64,000 bases of DNA, taken from Intrasporangium_A sp039812505. GTDB taxonomy: Bacteria; Actinomycetota; Actinomycetes; Actinomycetales; Dermatophilaceae. The stretch lies in the NCBI RefSeq assembly GCF_039812505.1, contig NZ_JBDIAQ010000005.1:1-64000 (forward strand), read 5' to 3'. A model generated the notes under the pieces. That model was not told the DNA's origin. It worked only from the letters and a program-made list of their open reading frames with translations, and did no database searches. Position numbers and translations under genes: made by a program. Below, one piece after another: positions 53,967-62,595 of the stretch. The number at the start of each line of letters is the position of its first letter. The first letter of the stretch is position 1.

Positions 53967-54947
53967 ATGCGAATCACGGCGTTGGCCGGCGGGGTCGGCG
54001 GGGCCCGGTTCCTGCGCGGGCTGCTGCACCACCTCGAACGCACCGGCGACACCGACGCCGAGCTGACGATCATCGGCAACACCGGCGACGACATCACCCT
54101 CTTCGGGCTACGGGTCTGCCCCGACCTCGACACCCTGCTCTACACCCTCGGTGGCGCGGTCCACGAGGGACAGGGGTGGGGGCGCGCCGACGAGAGCCAC
54201 CACGTGGCCGAGGAGCTCGTCGCGCTCGGGGCGCAACCGACCTGGTTCAGCCTCGGTGACAAGGACTTCGCCACGCACATCTACCGCTCCCAGCTGCTCG
54301 GCCAGGGTATGCCGCTCAGCGCGGTCACCACGCACCTGGCCGCCCGTTGGGGCCTGCCCGACCGACGCGTCACGCTCCTGCCGATGACCGACACGCCCGT
54401 CGAGACCCACGTCGTGGTCGAGCAGGGTGGCGGGCCCGAGGCGATCCACTTCCAGCAGTGGTGGGTGCGACACCAGGCCGCCCTTCCCGCCGAACGCTTC
54501 GTGGTGGCGGGCCTCGACCGGGCCACTCCGGCACCGGGGGTCCTCGACGCGCTCCGGACCGCCGACGTCGTCCTGCTGCCGCCGAGCAACCCCGTCGTGT
54601 CGATCGGGATCATCCTCACCGTCCCCGGCGTCCGCGACGCCCTGCGGGGGGCCCGGGCACCGGTCGTGGGCGTCTCCCCCCTCGTCGGCGGCCGGCCGGT
54701 CCGAGGCCACGCCGACGTGTGCCTCGAGACGATCGGGGTCGCCTCGACGAGCGAGGCCGTGGCGGGCCTGTACGCCGACTTCCTGGACGGCTGGCTGGTC
54801 GACGAGACCGACCCGATGGCGGGGCGGACGCGGCCTGTCGTGCTGGCCCGGCCCCTGCTGATGTCCTCGGTCGGGACGGCCGCGGACATCGCGGGCGCCG
54901 CGCTCGGGCTCGGCCGCCGGCTCGCGGCGAAGGGCACCCCGGCGTGA
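53967..54947 (+). CDS. cofD: 2-phospho-L-lactate transferase CofD (FbiA)
   Basis: This 326-residue enzyme of coenzyme F420 synthesis joins the phospholactyl/phosphoenolpyruvyl moiety to the deazaflavin Fo, giving F420-0 or its dehydro form. The start MRITALAGGVGGARFLRGLL is the nucleotide-binding loop. ELTIIGNTGDDITLFGLRVCPDLDTLLYTL and LLPPSNPVVSIGIIL are family signatures. The length matches FbiA. The ATG at 53967 is divergent from whiB2. The stop overlaps the cofE start by four bases (GTGA), so CofD and CofE are made together. A GTATGCCGC element lies in codons for GMPLS. Confidence 0.95.
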   Translation: MRITALAGGVGGARFLRGLLHHLERTGDTDAELTIIGNTGDDITLFGLRVCPDLDTLLYTLGGAVHEGQGWGRADESHHVAEELVALGAQPTWFSLGDKDFATHIYRSQLLGQGMPLSAVTTHLAARWGLPDRRVTLLPMTDTPVETHVVVEQGGGPEAIHFQQWWVRHQAALPAERFVVAGLDRATPAPGVLDALRTADVVLLPPSNPVVSIGIILTVPGVRDALRGARAPVVGVSPLVGGRPVRGHADVCLETIGVASTSEAVAGLYADFLDGWLVDETDPMAGRTRPVVLARPLLMSSVGTAADIAGAALGLGRRLAAKGTPA

Positions 54948-55990
54948 GCCGGCGCGTGACGGTGACCGCGGTGGGCGGCATACCGGAGGTGTGTGCGGGC
55001 GACGACCTGCCCGCCCTGCTCGCGGCCGGGCTACGCCGCTCGGGGATCGAGCCGGCGGACGGCGACATCGTCGTGGTGTCGAGCAAGATCGCCTCCAAGG
55101 CGCTGGGGCTGGTCAGCGACGCGGCGGACAAGGAGGCCCTGGTCGCCTCCCAGACCCGCTCCGTGGTGGCCGAGCGGGTCGCGGACGGTCACGTCACGCG
55201 CGTGGTCCACTCGGTGGCCGGGCCGGTGATGGCGGCCGCGGGCGTCGACGGCTCGAACACGGGCGGACGGGGGGGCTGGCTGCTGCTGCCGGCGGACCCC
55301 GACGCGGTGTGCCGCGACCTGCACGCCGGGTTGACGGCGCGCTACGGCGTCCGGCTCGGGGTGGTGCTCAGCGACACGGCGGGACGGCCCTGGCGCGTGG
55401 GTCAGACCGACTTCGCCCTCGGTGCCCACGGGTTGGCAGTCGTCGAGGACCTGCGCGGCGGGCACGACGCCGACGGTCGGCCCCTGGCGGTGACGACGCG
55501 CGCGGTCGCCGACGAGGTCGCCGCGGCGGCCGACCTCGTCAAGGGCAAGGCCCGCCGAGTGCCCGCGGCCGTGGTCCGGGGACTGGCGGACCTCGTCACG
55601 GGGGGCGAGTCCGTGGCCACCGGGGCGGCCGACCTCGTACGGACCGGACCGAGTGACTGGTTCGCGCTCGGCCGGGTCGAGGCGGTCCGGGCCGCGCTCG
55701 GCGTCGCACCGGGGTCGGCTCGGTCGGCGGCGGTCGGCATCAGCCCGGCCCGGCCCGGCCCGCAGTGCGAGGCGGTCCGGCGGGCGGTGGCGCTCGCCCT
55801 GCACACGGTGCCCGGGGGGCGGGCCGACGTCGGGGAGACGTCGGTGCGGCTCGGGGCGGACGGACCGTACGAGCTGGGGCGGCTGCTCGCGCGCTTCGAG
55901 GTGGCCCTCGCCGCGGAGTCCCTTGTCGGCACACCGGGGGTGCCGACCGTCGACGGGTGCGCCGTCGAGGTGGCGCTCGAGCACCCCTGA
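54944..55990 (+). CDS. cofE: coenzyme F420-0:L-glutamate ligase CofE (FbiB N-terminal type)
   Basis: This 348-residue enzyme adds glutamate residues to F420-0 using GTP. The CofE domain covers about residues 1-245: VTAVGGIPEVCAGDDL, GDIVVVSSKIASKALG, GVDGSNTGG, VVLSDTAGRPWRVGQTDFALG. Mycobacterial FbiB carries a second nitroreductase-like FMN domain of about 200 residues that reduces dehydro-F420. Here only about 100 residues follow (from about DWFALGRVEAVRAALG), without recognisable FMN-reductase motifs. The third reductive step may therefore be done elsewhere. Ile13 is an ATA codon inside a GCGGCATAC element. It overlaps cofD. Confidence 0.93.
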   Translation: MSRRVTVTAVGGIPEVCAGDDLPALLAAGLRRSGIEPADGDIVVVSSKIASKALGLVSDAADKEALVASQTRSVVAERVADGHVTRVVHSVAGPVMAAAGVDGSNTGGRGGWLLLPADPDAVCRDLHAGLTARYGVRLGVVLSDTAGRPWRVGQTDFALGAHGLAVVEDLRGGHDADGRPLAVTTRAVADEVAAAADLVKGKARRVPAAVVRGLADLVTGGESVATGAADLVRTGPSDWFALGRVEAVRAALGVAPGSARSAAVGISPARPGPQCEAVRRAVALALHTVPGGRADVGETSVRLGADGPYELGRLLARFEVALAAESLVGTPGVPTVDGCAVEVALEHP

Positions 55991-55993
55991 GGC

Positions 55994-56965
55994 TCAGGAC
56001 AGCGTGAAGACGACCTTGCCGAAGACGTCGCCGTCGAGCATCCGGGCGAAGCCGACCCGGGCCTGCTCCAGCGGCAGGACCGAGTCGATGACCGGCTCGA
56101 TCCCTGCGGCCTGGACGAAGCCGGCCAGCCGGGCGAGCTCGTCACGGGTGCCCATCGTCGAGCCGATGACCCTCAGCTGCTTGAAGAAGATCTTGTTCAG
56201 CTCTCCCTTGCGCGGGTCGTAGCCCGAGGTGGCGCCGGCGATGACGATGCTCCCGCCGGGCTTGAGCGCGTTGACCGAGTGCGACCAGGTCGCGGCCCCC
56301 ACGGTCTCCATGACCGCATCGACGCGCTCCGGCAGCCGCTCGCCCGACGCGAGGACCCGGTCCGCGCCGATCCGCAGGGCGCGGTCGGCACGGGACGGGT
56401 CGCGCGAGGTGGCCCACATCCGCAGGCCGGCGGCGTGCCCGAGCTGGACAAGCGCCGTGGCGACCCCCCCGCCGGCCCCCTGCACGAGCACGGTGCCACC
56501 GGGCTGGACCCCGGAGTTCGTGAAGAGCATCCGGTAGGCGGTCAGCCACGCTGTGGACAGGCACGCCGCGGTCTCCCACGACATCCCGGCGGGCTTGGGG
56601 ACGAGGTTGGCGGTCGGCACGACCACCTGCTCGGCCATGGCCCCCTGGTGCAGCTCGGACAGCAGGGTGCGGCGCGGGTCGAAGGTCTCGTCCCCGCGCC
56701 AGCCGGCGGATGGGATGACGGAGTGGGCGATGACCTCGTTGCCGTCGGCATCGGTCCCGGCCGCGTCGCAGCCCAGGATCATGGGCAGCCGGTCCGCGGC
56801 CAGCCCGACGCCCCGCAGCGACCAGACGTCGTGGTGGTTCAGCCCGGCTGCGCGGACGTTCAGCACGGACCAGCCGGCGGGTGGCTCCGGTGCCGGCCGG
56901 TCGCCGACGACGAGGCCGGACAGGGGGTCGTTCTCGGACTGGGCGGCGGCGTAGGCAGCGAGCAT
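55994..56965 (-). CDS. zinc-type/quinone oxidoreductase-like dehydrogenase
   Basis: This 323-residue medium-chain dehydrogenase/reductase has an N-terminal GroES-like fold (VLNVRAAGLNHHDVWSLRG, ILGCDAAGT) and a Rossmann domain (GGTVLVQGAGGGVATALVQL, near 150-170). It shows no structural Cys quartet for a second zinc, so it may be a quinone-oxidoreductase or enoyl-reductase type. The substrate is unknown. I chose the ATG at 56965 because TATGTT ends seven bases upstream; another ATG lies four codons earlier at 56977. It converges on cofE with three bases between, and is divergent from the BioY/EcfT chimera. Confidence 0.85.
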   Translation of the reverse strand: MLAAYAAAQSENDPLSGLVVGDRPAPEPPAGWSVLNVRAAGLNHHDVWSLRGVGLAADRLPMILGCDAAGTDADGNEVIAHSVIPSAGWRGDETFDPRRTLLSELHQGAMAEQVVVPTANLVPKPAGMSWETAACLSTAWLTAYRMLFTNSGVQPGGTVLVQGAGGGVATALVQLGHAAGLRMWATSRDPSRADRALRIGADRVLASGERLPERVDAVMETVGAATWSHSVNALKPGGSIVIAGATSGYDPRKGELNKIFFKQLRVIGSTMGTRDELARLAGFVQAAGIEPVIDSVLPLEQARVGFARMLDGDVFGKVVFTLS

Positions 56966-56972
56966 GCTGGTG

Positions 56973-56978
56973 AACATA
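56973..56978 (-). promoter_or_regulatory. -10 box TATGTT, leaderless start
   Basis: TATGTT ends seven bases before the ATG at 56965. Confidence 0.5.
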
Positions 56979-57003
56979 GTCCCGGGATCGGACGGGCAAC
57001 AGG

Positions 57004-57009
57004 TTAGGT
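57004..57009 (+). promoter_or_regulatory. candidate -10 box TTAGGT for the BioY/EcfT chimera
   Basis: TTAGGT ends six bases before the GTG at 57016. The second base departs from the TANNNT pattern. Confidence 0.3.
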
Positions 57010-57015
57010 CCACGC

Positions 57016-57849
57016 GTGATGACCAACCGCCCCGCCACGGCAGCGCCCGACGTGACGAACGCCACGCCCGGCCTACGACCCCGTTCGATCGCGCTCGTGG
57101 CCGTCTTCGCGGCCCTGATCACGGTCGCGGCGATCGTCCCCGGCATCCCGGTCGGCAGCGTCGGGGTGCCGATCACCCTGCAGACGCTCGCGGTGATGCT
57201 CACCGGTCTCTGCCTCGGTCCGCTGCGCGGTGGCCTCGCGGTGCTGCTCTACCTCGTGATCGGCTTCGTCGGCTTCCCGGTCTTCACCAAGGGCCAGTCC
57301 GGGCTGGGCGTGCTCGCCGGGCCGTCGGCCGGCTACCTCGGGCCGGGCCGGATCTGGCGCACGATCCGTCCGGTCCTGCCGGTGCTCGTGGTGCTGTTCG
57401 CCTTCCAGTGGTGGAGCCAGGCGGTGGGCCCTGCCGCGCGGGTCGAGCTCGGCATCACGGCGTGCTACCTCGCGGCCGGTGTCGTCACCGGCACGACGCA
57501 GCCGAACGTCCTGGTCGACGGCGTGGTCCGGCTCGCCCGCCCGCTCCGGCGGTGGGTCGACCCCGAGGCCGTGGGCATCGCCGTAGCGGTGATGTTCCGC
57601 AGCATCCCGTGGGTCGCCAGCGCGTTCGACGACGTGCGGGACGCCGCCCGGGCCCGCGGGCTGGAGCGCAACCCACGAGCGCTCGTCGTGCCGGTCGTGA
57701 TCCACACCGTGGCCGATGCCCGGGCCACCGGCGAGGCCCTGGCGGCGCGCGGGCTGGGCGACCCGGCGGAGCCGGACGGGCCCGGACCGGCCGGCGACCG
57801 ACGCGAGACCCCCGGGGCTCCGCCCACGAACGGCGGAGCCCCGGGCTGA
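57016..57849 (+). CDS. in-frame chimera of BioY (first half) and EcfT/BioN (second half)
   Basis: This 277-residue membrane protein seems to join two transporter subunits. Residues about 22-107 are the N-terminal half of the biotin S-component BioY (VPITLQTLAVMLTGLCLGP; GFPVFTKGQSGLGVLAGPSAGYL). Immediately after GYL the sequence becomes the C-terminal part of an ECF T-component (IRPVLPVLVVLFAFQWWSQA; VMFRSIPWVASAFDDVRDAARARG; ALAARGLGD). The rest of BioY, the ATPase BioM and the start of BioN are missing, as expected from a deletion in a bioY-bioM-bioN operon. It may be a relic; the frame is intact. The last dozen codons lie in a strong hairpin. The start could be GTG 57016 or ATG 57019. Confidence 0.75.
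   Translation: MMTNRPATAAPDVTNATPGLRPRSIALVAVFAALITVAAIVPGIPVGSVGVPITLQTLAVMLTGLCLGPLRGGLAVLLYLVIGFVGFPVFTKGQSGLGVLAGPSAGYLGPGRIWRTIRPVLPVLVVLFAFQWWSQAVGPAARVELGITACYLAAGVVTGTTQPNVLVDGVVRLARPLRRWVDPEAVGIAVAVMFRSIPWVASAFDDVRDAARARGLERNPRALVVPVVIHTVADARATGEALAARGLGDPAEPDGPGPAGDRRETPGAPPTNGGAPG
57811..57845. terminator. 14-bp perfect hairpin between convergent genes
   Basis: CCCGGGGCTCCGCC (57811-57824) and GGCGGAGCCCCGGG (57832-57845) enclose a seven-base loop. It covers the last codons of the BioY/EcfT gene and serves the convergent malic enzyme gene ending at 57852. Confidence 0.8.
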
Positions 57850-57851
57850 GC

Positions 57852-59012
<1,161 letters not shown>

Positions 59013-59040
59013 CGTGGGAACACCTCGATCGCGTGAGACG

Positions 59041-59070
59041 GGCGCCGGGTCACCTCACGGTGACGGCGCC
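59041..59070. other. 12-bp bulged hairpin upstream of the malic enzyme gene
   Basis: GGCGCC-GG-GTCACC (59041-59054) pairs with GGTGACGGCGCC (59059-59070), with a two-base GG bulge and a TCAC loop. It could terminate the HD-gene transcript from 59230 or act in the malic enzyme leader. The rest of 59013-59229 holds nothing else that I recognise. Confidence 0.5.
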
Positions 59071-59229
59071 AGGAAAGACGAAGGGCCGACGCCCTGCTGG
59101 AAGTCCGAGCCGGGGGTCTGGCCTCAGGTACTGCTCACGACGGGGGTTTCCCGCGGAAGGCACCAGTGTGCCACGGGAGGCCGTCCCGACGCGAGACGTC
59201 CCGATCCGGCGTGGCGTGTGACGGCGGTC

Positions 59230-60420
59230 TCAGGCCGCGCCGGCCGGCGCCCGGACGACGTGCACGAGGGCGTCGACGACCCGGGGGTCGTACTCGTAGC
59301 CCAGGCCGAGGAAGATGCGCTCGACCGCGGCGTCGCGCGCCGCGAAGGAGCGGACCCCGGCGGTCAGGTCGTCGTAGGCGTTGGCCACCTTCAGGATCCG
59401 GCTCGTCAACGGGATGAGCTCGTCGAACTCCCGCATCCGCCGGTACGGGGTCGTCTGGTGCTCGAGGATGGCCGCGGCTTCCTCGAGGACTCCGGTCTCG
59501 CGGACGATCCGGACCGTGTCCCGCTCGATCCGGCGCTGGTCCGCCGGGGCGGCATCGACGGTGGCGCCCCCGGGGATCGGCTCGAGCAGGGCCACCTGCC
59601 CGATGTCGTGCAGGAGGGCGGCATACTCGAGGTCGAACAGCTCGCGCTCCGGGATCGCCAGGTCCGAACCCATCGCGACCGCCAGGTCGGCCACCCGACC
59701 TGCGTGTCCCGACGGGGTGTAACCGGCCACGTCGGTCAGCCGGGAGAGCGTGCGGATCCCCTGTCGGTAGGTCTCCCGGACCGCGACGTAGCGCCGGAAG
59801 GCGAACTGCGACAGGACCAGGGGGGACAGGAACAGCGGAAGGGCGGTCAGCCCGAGGGGCGGCGCCGCGATGGCGATGAGCACCCCGGTGACGGCCAGCG
59901 CCACGGACAGGGCGACCGAGGAGCTCAGGTCGTCCAGGAACCGGCGCCGCCAGGCGGCGGGGCCGCGGGCCGCGACGCGGCTCGAGAGCACGAGCAGGTC
60001 GACGAGCAGCGCGACGGCCACGATGGCGAGCATCAGCGCCGCTCGGCGAGGGGGCGCCAGCGGGTCGACGTCCGCCCCCTGACCGGGCCCCTCCCCCAGG
60101 TACACCACGCGATAGAGGAGGGTGACCACCACGAGCGAGGCGAACCGGCCGGCCAGCTCGAGCAGGCCGACGTCGGTGCCCGCGAGGCGGCCGGCGAAGG
60201 ACCCGGCCGCCAGGGCCGCCCCACCGACGAGCAGGACCGTGGTCCACGAGTAGGCGACCACGTGGCCGGCCGGGATCTCCGTGATGAAGGCGAGCCCGAA
60301 CGCCGCGGCGCTCGCGATGGGCGCCGAGGGTCGCAGGCCGGGGGCGGACAGTCGGAACCACTCGCCGGCCGTGATCGCGACGCCGAAGCAGAGCAGCACG
60401 ACGAGGTCCGCCACGCTCAT
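59230..60420 (-). CDS. membrane protein with intact HD domain
   Basis: This 396-residue protein has several N-terminal membrane segments (about 1-215, MASE-like sensor region) and a C-terminal HD or HD-GYP-like phosphohydrolase domain. The HD pair is intact in FDLEYAALLHDIGQVAL. Further conserved pieces are SGHAGRVADLAVAMG, AAAILEHQTTPYRRM and ILKVANAYDDLTAGV. The GYP motif itself is absent, so cyclic-di-GMP or another nucleotide as substrate is only a guess. Its ATG overlaps the stop of the paralogous upstream gene (ATGA). A GCGGCATAC element lies in EYAALLHD, using a TAT Tyr codon. Confidence 0.8.
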   Translation of the reverse strand: MSVADLVVLLCFGVAITAGEWFRLSAPGLRPSAPIASAAAFGLAFITEIPAGHVVAYSWTTVLLVGGAALAAGSFAGRLAGTDVGLLELAGRFASLVVVTLLYRVVYLGEGPGQGADVDPLAPPRRAALMLAIVAVALLVDLLVLSSRVAARGPAAWRRRFLDDLSSSVALSVALAVTGVLIAIAAPPLGLTALPLFLSPLVLSQFAFRRYVAVRETYRQGIRTLSRLTDVAGYTPSGHAGRVADLAVAMGSDLAIPERELFDLEYAALLHDIGQVALLEPIPGGATVDAAPADQRRIERDTVRIVRETGVLEEAAAILEHQTTPYRRMREFDELIPLTSRILKVANAYDDLTAGVRSFAARDAAVERIFLGLGYEYDPRVVDALVHVVRAPAGAA

Positions 60421-61709
60421 GCCGGCACCTCCTGCTCGGCCGCCTGCTCGGTGGGCGGCCACGGATGCCGCTGCAGCGCGGCCCGCAGGGCGCCGACGAC
60501 CGAGGGGTCGAACCGTCCACCGGCCTCGGCCTCGACCCGACGGAACGCCTCGACCGGGTCGGCCACCTCACGGGCGAGTGCCTCGAAGGCCACTGCCACC
60601 GCGACGATCCGGGCAGCCATCGGGATCTCGCCGCCGGCCAGCGCGCCGGTGCTGCCGTCGTAGGCGTCCGCCTGGTGCTCGATGCCCGCACCGGCGGGCT
60701 CGAGGAACTCGATGCCGTCGATCATCCGGGCGGCCAGCCGGTCCCGGGCCGGGGCCCGCCCGGTACCGGCAGCGCCGTTGACCGAACGGACCGCCCGCTC
60801 GAGCCCCAGGTCGCCCAGGCGGTGCAGCATCGCGACGTGCTGCACCGTCGCGACCTGCTGGGCGGGCAGGCCCTGCTGCTCGGCGATCCACTCGGCGACC
60901 AGCGCCGCGCGCCGGCTCTGCTCGACCTCGACCGGCAGCTTGGTCCCCAGCGCGGTCACCAGGGTGTCCACGGTGCGGGTGTGCGACCGGGTCTCGTCCA
61001 CGTACTGGATGAAGGCCCAGCGCGCGACCAGCAGCGGGGCGAAGACGTACAGCGCGCTGGCCGGCCCGAGGCCCGCCGGGTACCACAGCACGACGAAGAG
61101 GAAGCCGATGATGCCGTAGCCGATGTAGGTCGGGCCCGTCGTGGCGAGCATCTGGCGCACCAGGTGCCCGAAGGGGTGGCCCTGGTCGATCCGCATCACC
61201 GCGGCCAGCAGCACCGCGTTCGAGACGCACAGCACGACGTCGGCGACCAGCAGCGGCAGCCCGACGTGCAGCGCGATCTCGGCCGCCCCGGACAGGGTGG
61301 CCACCTCGACCGCACCCCCGAGCAGGCGGTAGCTGAGGCCGCCGAGCGTCGCGATGATGGCACACATCGCCATGTTGTAGAGCGACTGGTACCAGTGCGG
61401 CGTGCGTCGCACCGCGGGTAGGACGGCGGTGACGCCGACCAGCCACGCAGCGAAGGGGCCGACGATGACGCCGGAGGCGAGCAGAATGACGCTGAGGAAG
61501 GAGATCGCCGATCGGAACCCGACATCAGGGACGCGGAGCTGTTGGCTGACCAGGCCCATGACGACGAAGAGGGCGGTCTTGGTCCAAGGTGGCGGACCGT
61601 CGATCACCAGCAGCGCCGTGCCCAGGGCCAAAGCAGCGCAGGCCACCGCAAGGACATACACCAGCAGACCGTTGAATGTGGGAGGCGCCCGGTCCACCCT
61701 CACAGCCAC
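60417..61709 (-). CDS. membrane protein with degenerate HD domain
   Basis: This 430-residue paralogue of the downstream HD gene has about seven membrane segments in the first 230 residues and a C-terminal HD-like domain in which key residues are changed. The HD pair reads VAMLHRLGDLGL (His-Arg instead of His-Asp), and the later metal-site segment reads IVAVAVAFEALAREV where its partner has ILKVANAYDDL. It is therefore probably catalytically inactive and may sense or regulate. I place the start at the GTG at 61709, seven bases after TAACGT; a GTG three codons earlier (61718) would overlap that box. It is translationally coupled to the active paralogue. Confidence 0.75.
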   Translation of the reverse strand: MAVRVDRAPPTFNGLLVYVLAVACAALALGTALLVIDGPPPWTKTALFVVMGLVSQQLRVPDVGFRSAISFLSVILLASGVIVGPFAAWLVGVTAVLPAVRRTPHWYQSLYNMAMCAIIATLGGLSYRLLGGAVEVATLSGAAEIALHVGLPLLVADVVLCVSNAVLLAAVMRIDQGHPFGHLVRQMLATTGPTYIGYGIIGFLFVVLWYPAGLGPASALYVFAPLLVARWAFIQYVDETRSHTRTVDTLVTALGTKLPVEVEQSRRAALVAEWIAEQQGLPAQQVATVQHVAMLHRLGDLGLERAVRSVNGAAGTGRAPARDRLAARMIDGIEFLEPAGAGIEHQADAYDGSTGALAGGEIPMAARIVAVAVAFEALAREVADPVEAFRRVEAEAGGRFDPSVVGALRAALQRHPWPPTEQAAEQEVPA

Positions 61710-61716
61710 GTCCGCC

Positions 61717-61722
61717 ACGTTA
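61717..61722 (-). promoter_or_regulatory. -10 box TAACGT, leaderless start
   Basis: TAACGT ends seven bases before the GTG at 61709. Confidence 0.4.
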
Positions 61723-61799
61723 CCAGCCCGAAATGCCGAGGACTTCCGTCCCAGGCGGGCCGGAAGTCCTCGAGGAACAGGCAGGGATGCCCTGGTCGA

Positions 61800-61889
61800 T
61801 CAGGGGCCCCACGTCCAGACGTTGGCGAAGCTGGTTAACGCCGCGGCGATGTTGGACGGCGCCAAGGCCGCGAAGAACGCGCTGAGCAT
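61800..61889 (-). CDS. 29-residue hydrophobic peptide
   Basis: This is a short open frame of 29 codons whose ATG at 61889 has an excellent AAGGGAG site six bases upstream. The peptide starts MLSAFFAALAPS, continues with an Ala/Leu-rich amphipathic stretch and ends ANVWTWGP. It has no charged residue and two Trp near the end. It could be a membrane microprotein, a secreted signal or toxin-like peptide, or a chance frame. No homologue is recognised. It is upstream of the HD-domain pair on the same strand, separated by 90 bases. The AT-rich region 62020-62060 beyond it probably holds promoters. Confidence 0.45.
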   Translation of the reverse strand: MLSAFFAALAPSNIAAALTSFANVWTWGP

Positions 61890-62107
61890 TCGTGACTCCC
61901 TTCGTAGTGGTCCGCGTCGGTTCCGCCCGGCTGGGCAGCCGGAGGGAGAGGGACCCGGACTCGGTCTCCCTCGCACTGTCAAGCCTCGCGCACCCGGGTG
62001 CGCTTGACGTGACATTGGGAAGAACTTTACCAACTTCTTAATGTTGACAACTGCGATTCGTCATGATTCGCATCGATGTGGGCAGATTCACTACCGCGCT
62101 CGTCCGG

Positions 62108-62137
62108 TTGGCGCGGCACCGGTCCTGCCGTTACGGT
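62108..62137 (+). promoter_or_regulatory. promoter of the bL37-like gene
   Basis: TTGGCG (62108-62113), an 18-base spacer and TACGGT (62132-62137) give a plausible sigma-70-type promoter with a leader of about 20 bases. Confidence 0.5.
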
Positions 62138-62164
62138 CGGGGGAACACGACGGATGGAGCCAGC

Positions 62165-62239
62165 ATGAGCAAGCGCGCTCGCAAGCGCCGCGCCCGCAAG
62201 GGCAACGCCGCCAACCACGGTCGCAAGCCCAACGCCTGA
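62165..62239 (+). CDS. bL37-like 24-residue ribosomal peptide
   Basis: This very basic 24-residue peptide begins SKRARKRRARKGNAANHG and ends RKPNA. It matches what I recall of the actinobacterial peptide bL37, seen in mycobacterial 50S structures (its NHGKRPN ending is close to this one). The ATG at 62165 has GGAG five bases upstream. It has its own promoter and a strong hairpin directly after the stop, so it is a free-standing transcription unit, as suits a ribosomal component. The name rests on pattern memory, not alignment. Confidence 0.75.
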   Translation: MSKRARKRRARKGNAANHGRKPNA

Positions 62240-62245
62240 GACCGA

Positions 62246-62277
62246 ACGGGCCCGCCCCCACCCGGGAGCGGGCCCGT
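62246..62277 (+). terminator. terminator of the bL37-like gene
   Basis: ACGGGCCCGC (62246-62255) and GCGGGCCCGT (62268-62277) form a 10-bp perfect stem seven bases after the stop codon. Confidence 0.8.
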
Positions 62278-62334
62278 CGCACGCGGGTCGAGCTGCCGTG
62301 GCGCTGGCCGGTCGGCAGCCTCGTCGAGGCTGCC

Positions 62335-62595
62335 TCAGGGCCCCTCGATGCGGATCACGGTCATCGAGATGCGGGTCATGATCGTCGCGCGCAGCGAGTC
62401 CGGCGCCGGCTCGCGCGCACAGGCCCGCTTGACGAGCGCCTTCATCGTCGTGTCGAGGTCGTACTCCTTCAGGCACGGCCCGCACTCGTCGAGGTGGGCC
62501 CGGATCCGCGCCCGGTCCTCCGGCGACATCTCACCGTCGAGGTACTCGAAGAGGCGCAGCAGGGCCTCCGAGCAGTCCGTGCGCTCGTCGCTCAT
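62335..62595 (-). CDS. rsrA: zinc anti-sigma factor RsrA
   Basis: This 86-residue ZAS-family anti-sigma factor holds SigR inactive until disulfide stress. The zinc ligands are visible: Cys8, then His34, Cys38 and Cys41 in HLDECGPC. Oxidation of this site in Streptomyces releases zinc and frees SigR; that mechanism is family knowledge. The C-terminal helix (LDTTMKALVKRACARE) contains one further Cys. The ATG overlaps the sigR stop by four bases (ATGA), giving balanced synthesis of the two partners. Confidence 0.92.
   Translation of the reverse strand: MSDERTDCSEALLRLFEYLDGEMSPEDRARIRAHLDECGPCLKEYDLDTTMKALVKRACAREPAPDSLRATIMTRISMTVIRIEGP

Noticed and set aside
62028..62050. LexA-type box in the AT-rich stretch near 62035
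   Set aside because: GAAC and CTTC half-sites are present, but the spacing and second half do not match the actinobacterial GAAC-N4-GTTC box.
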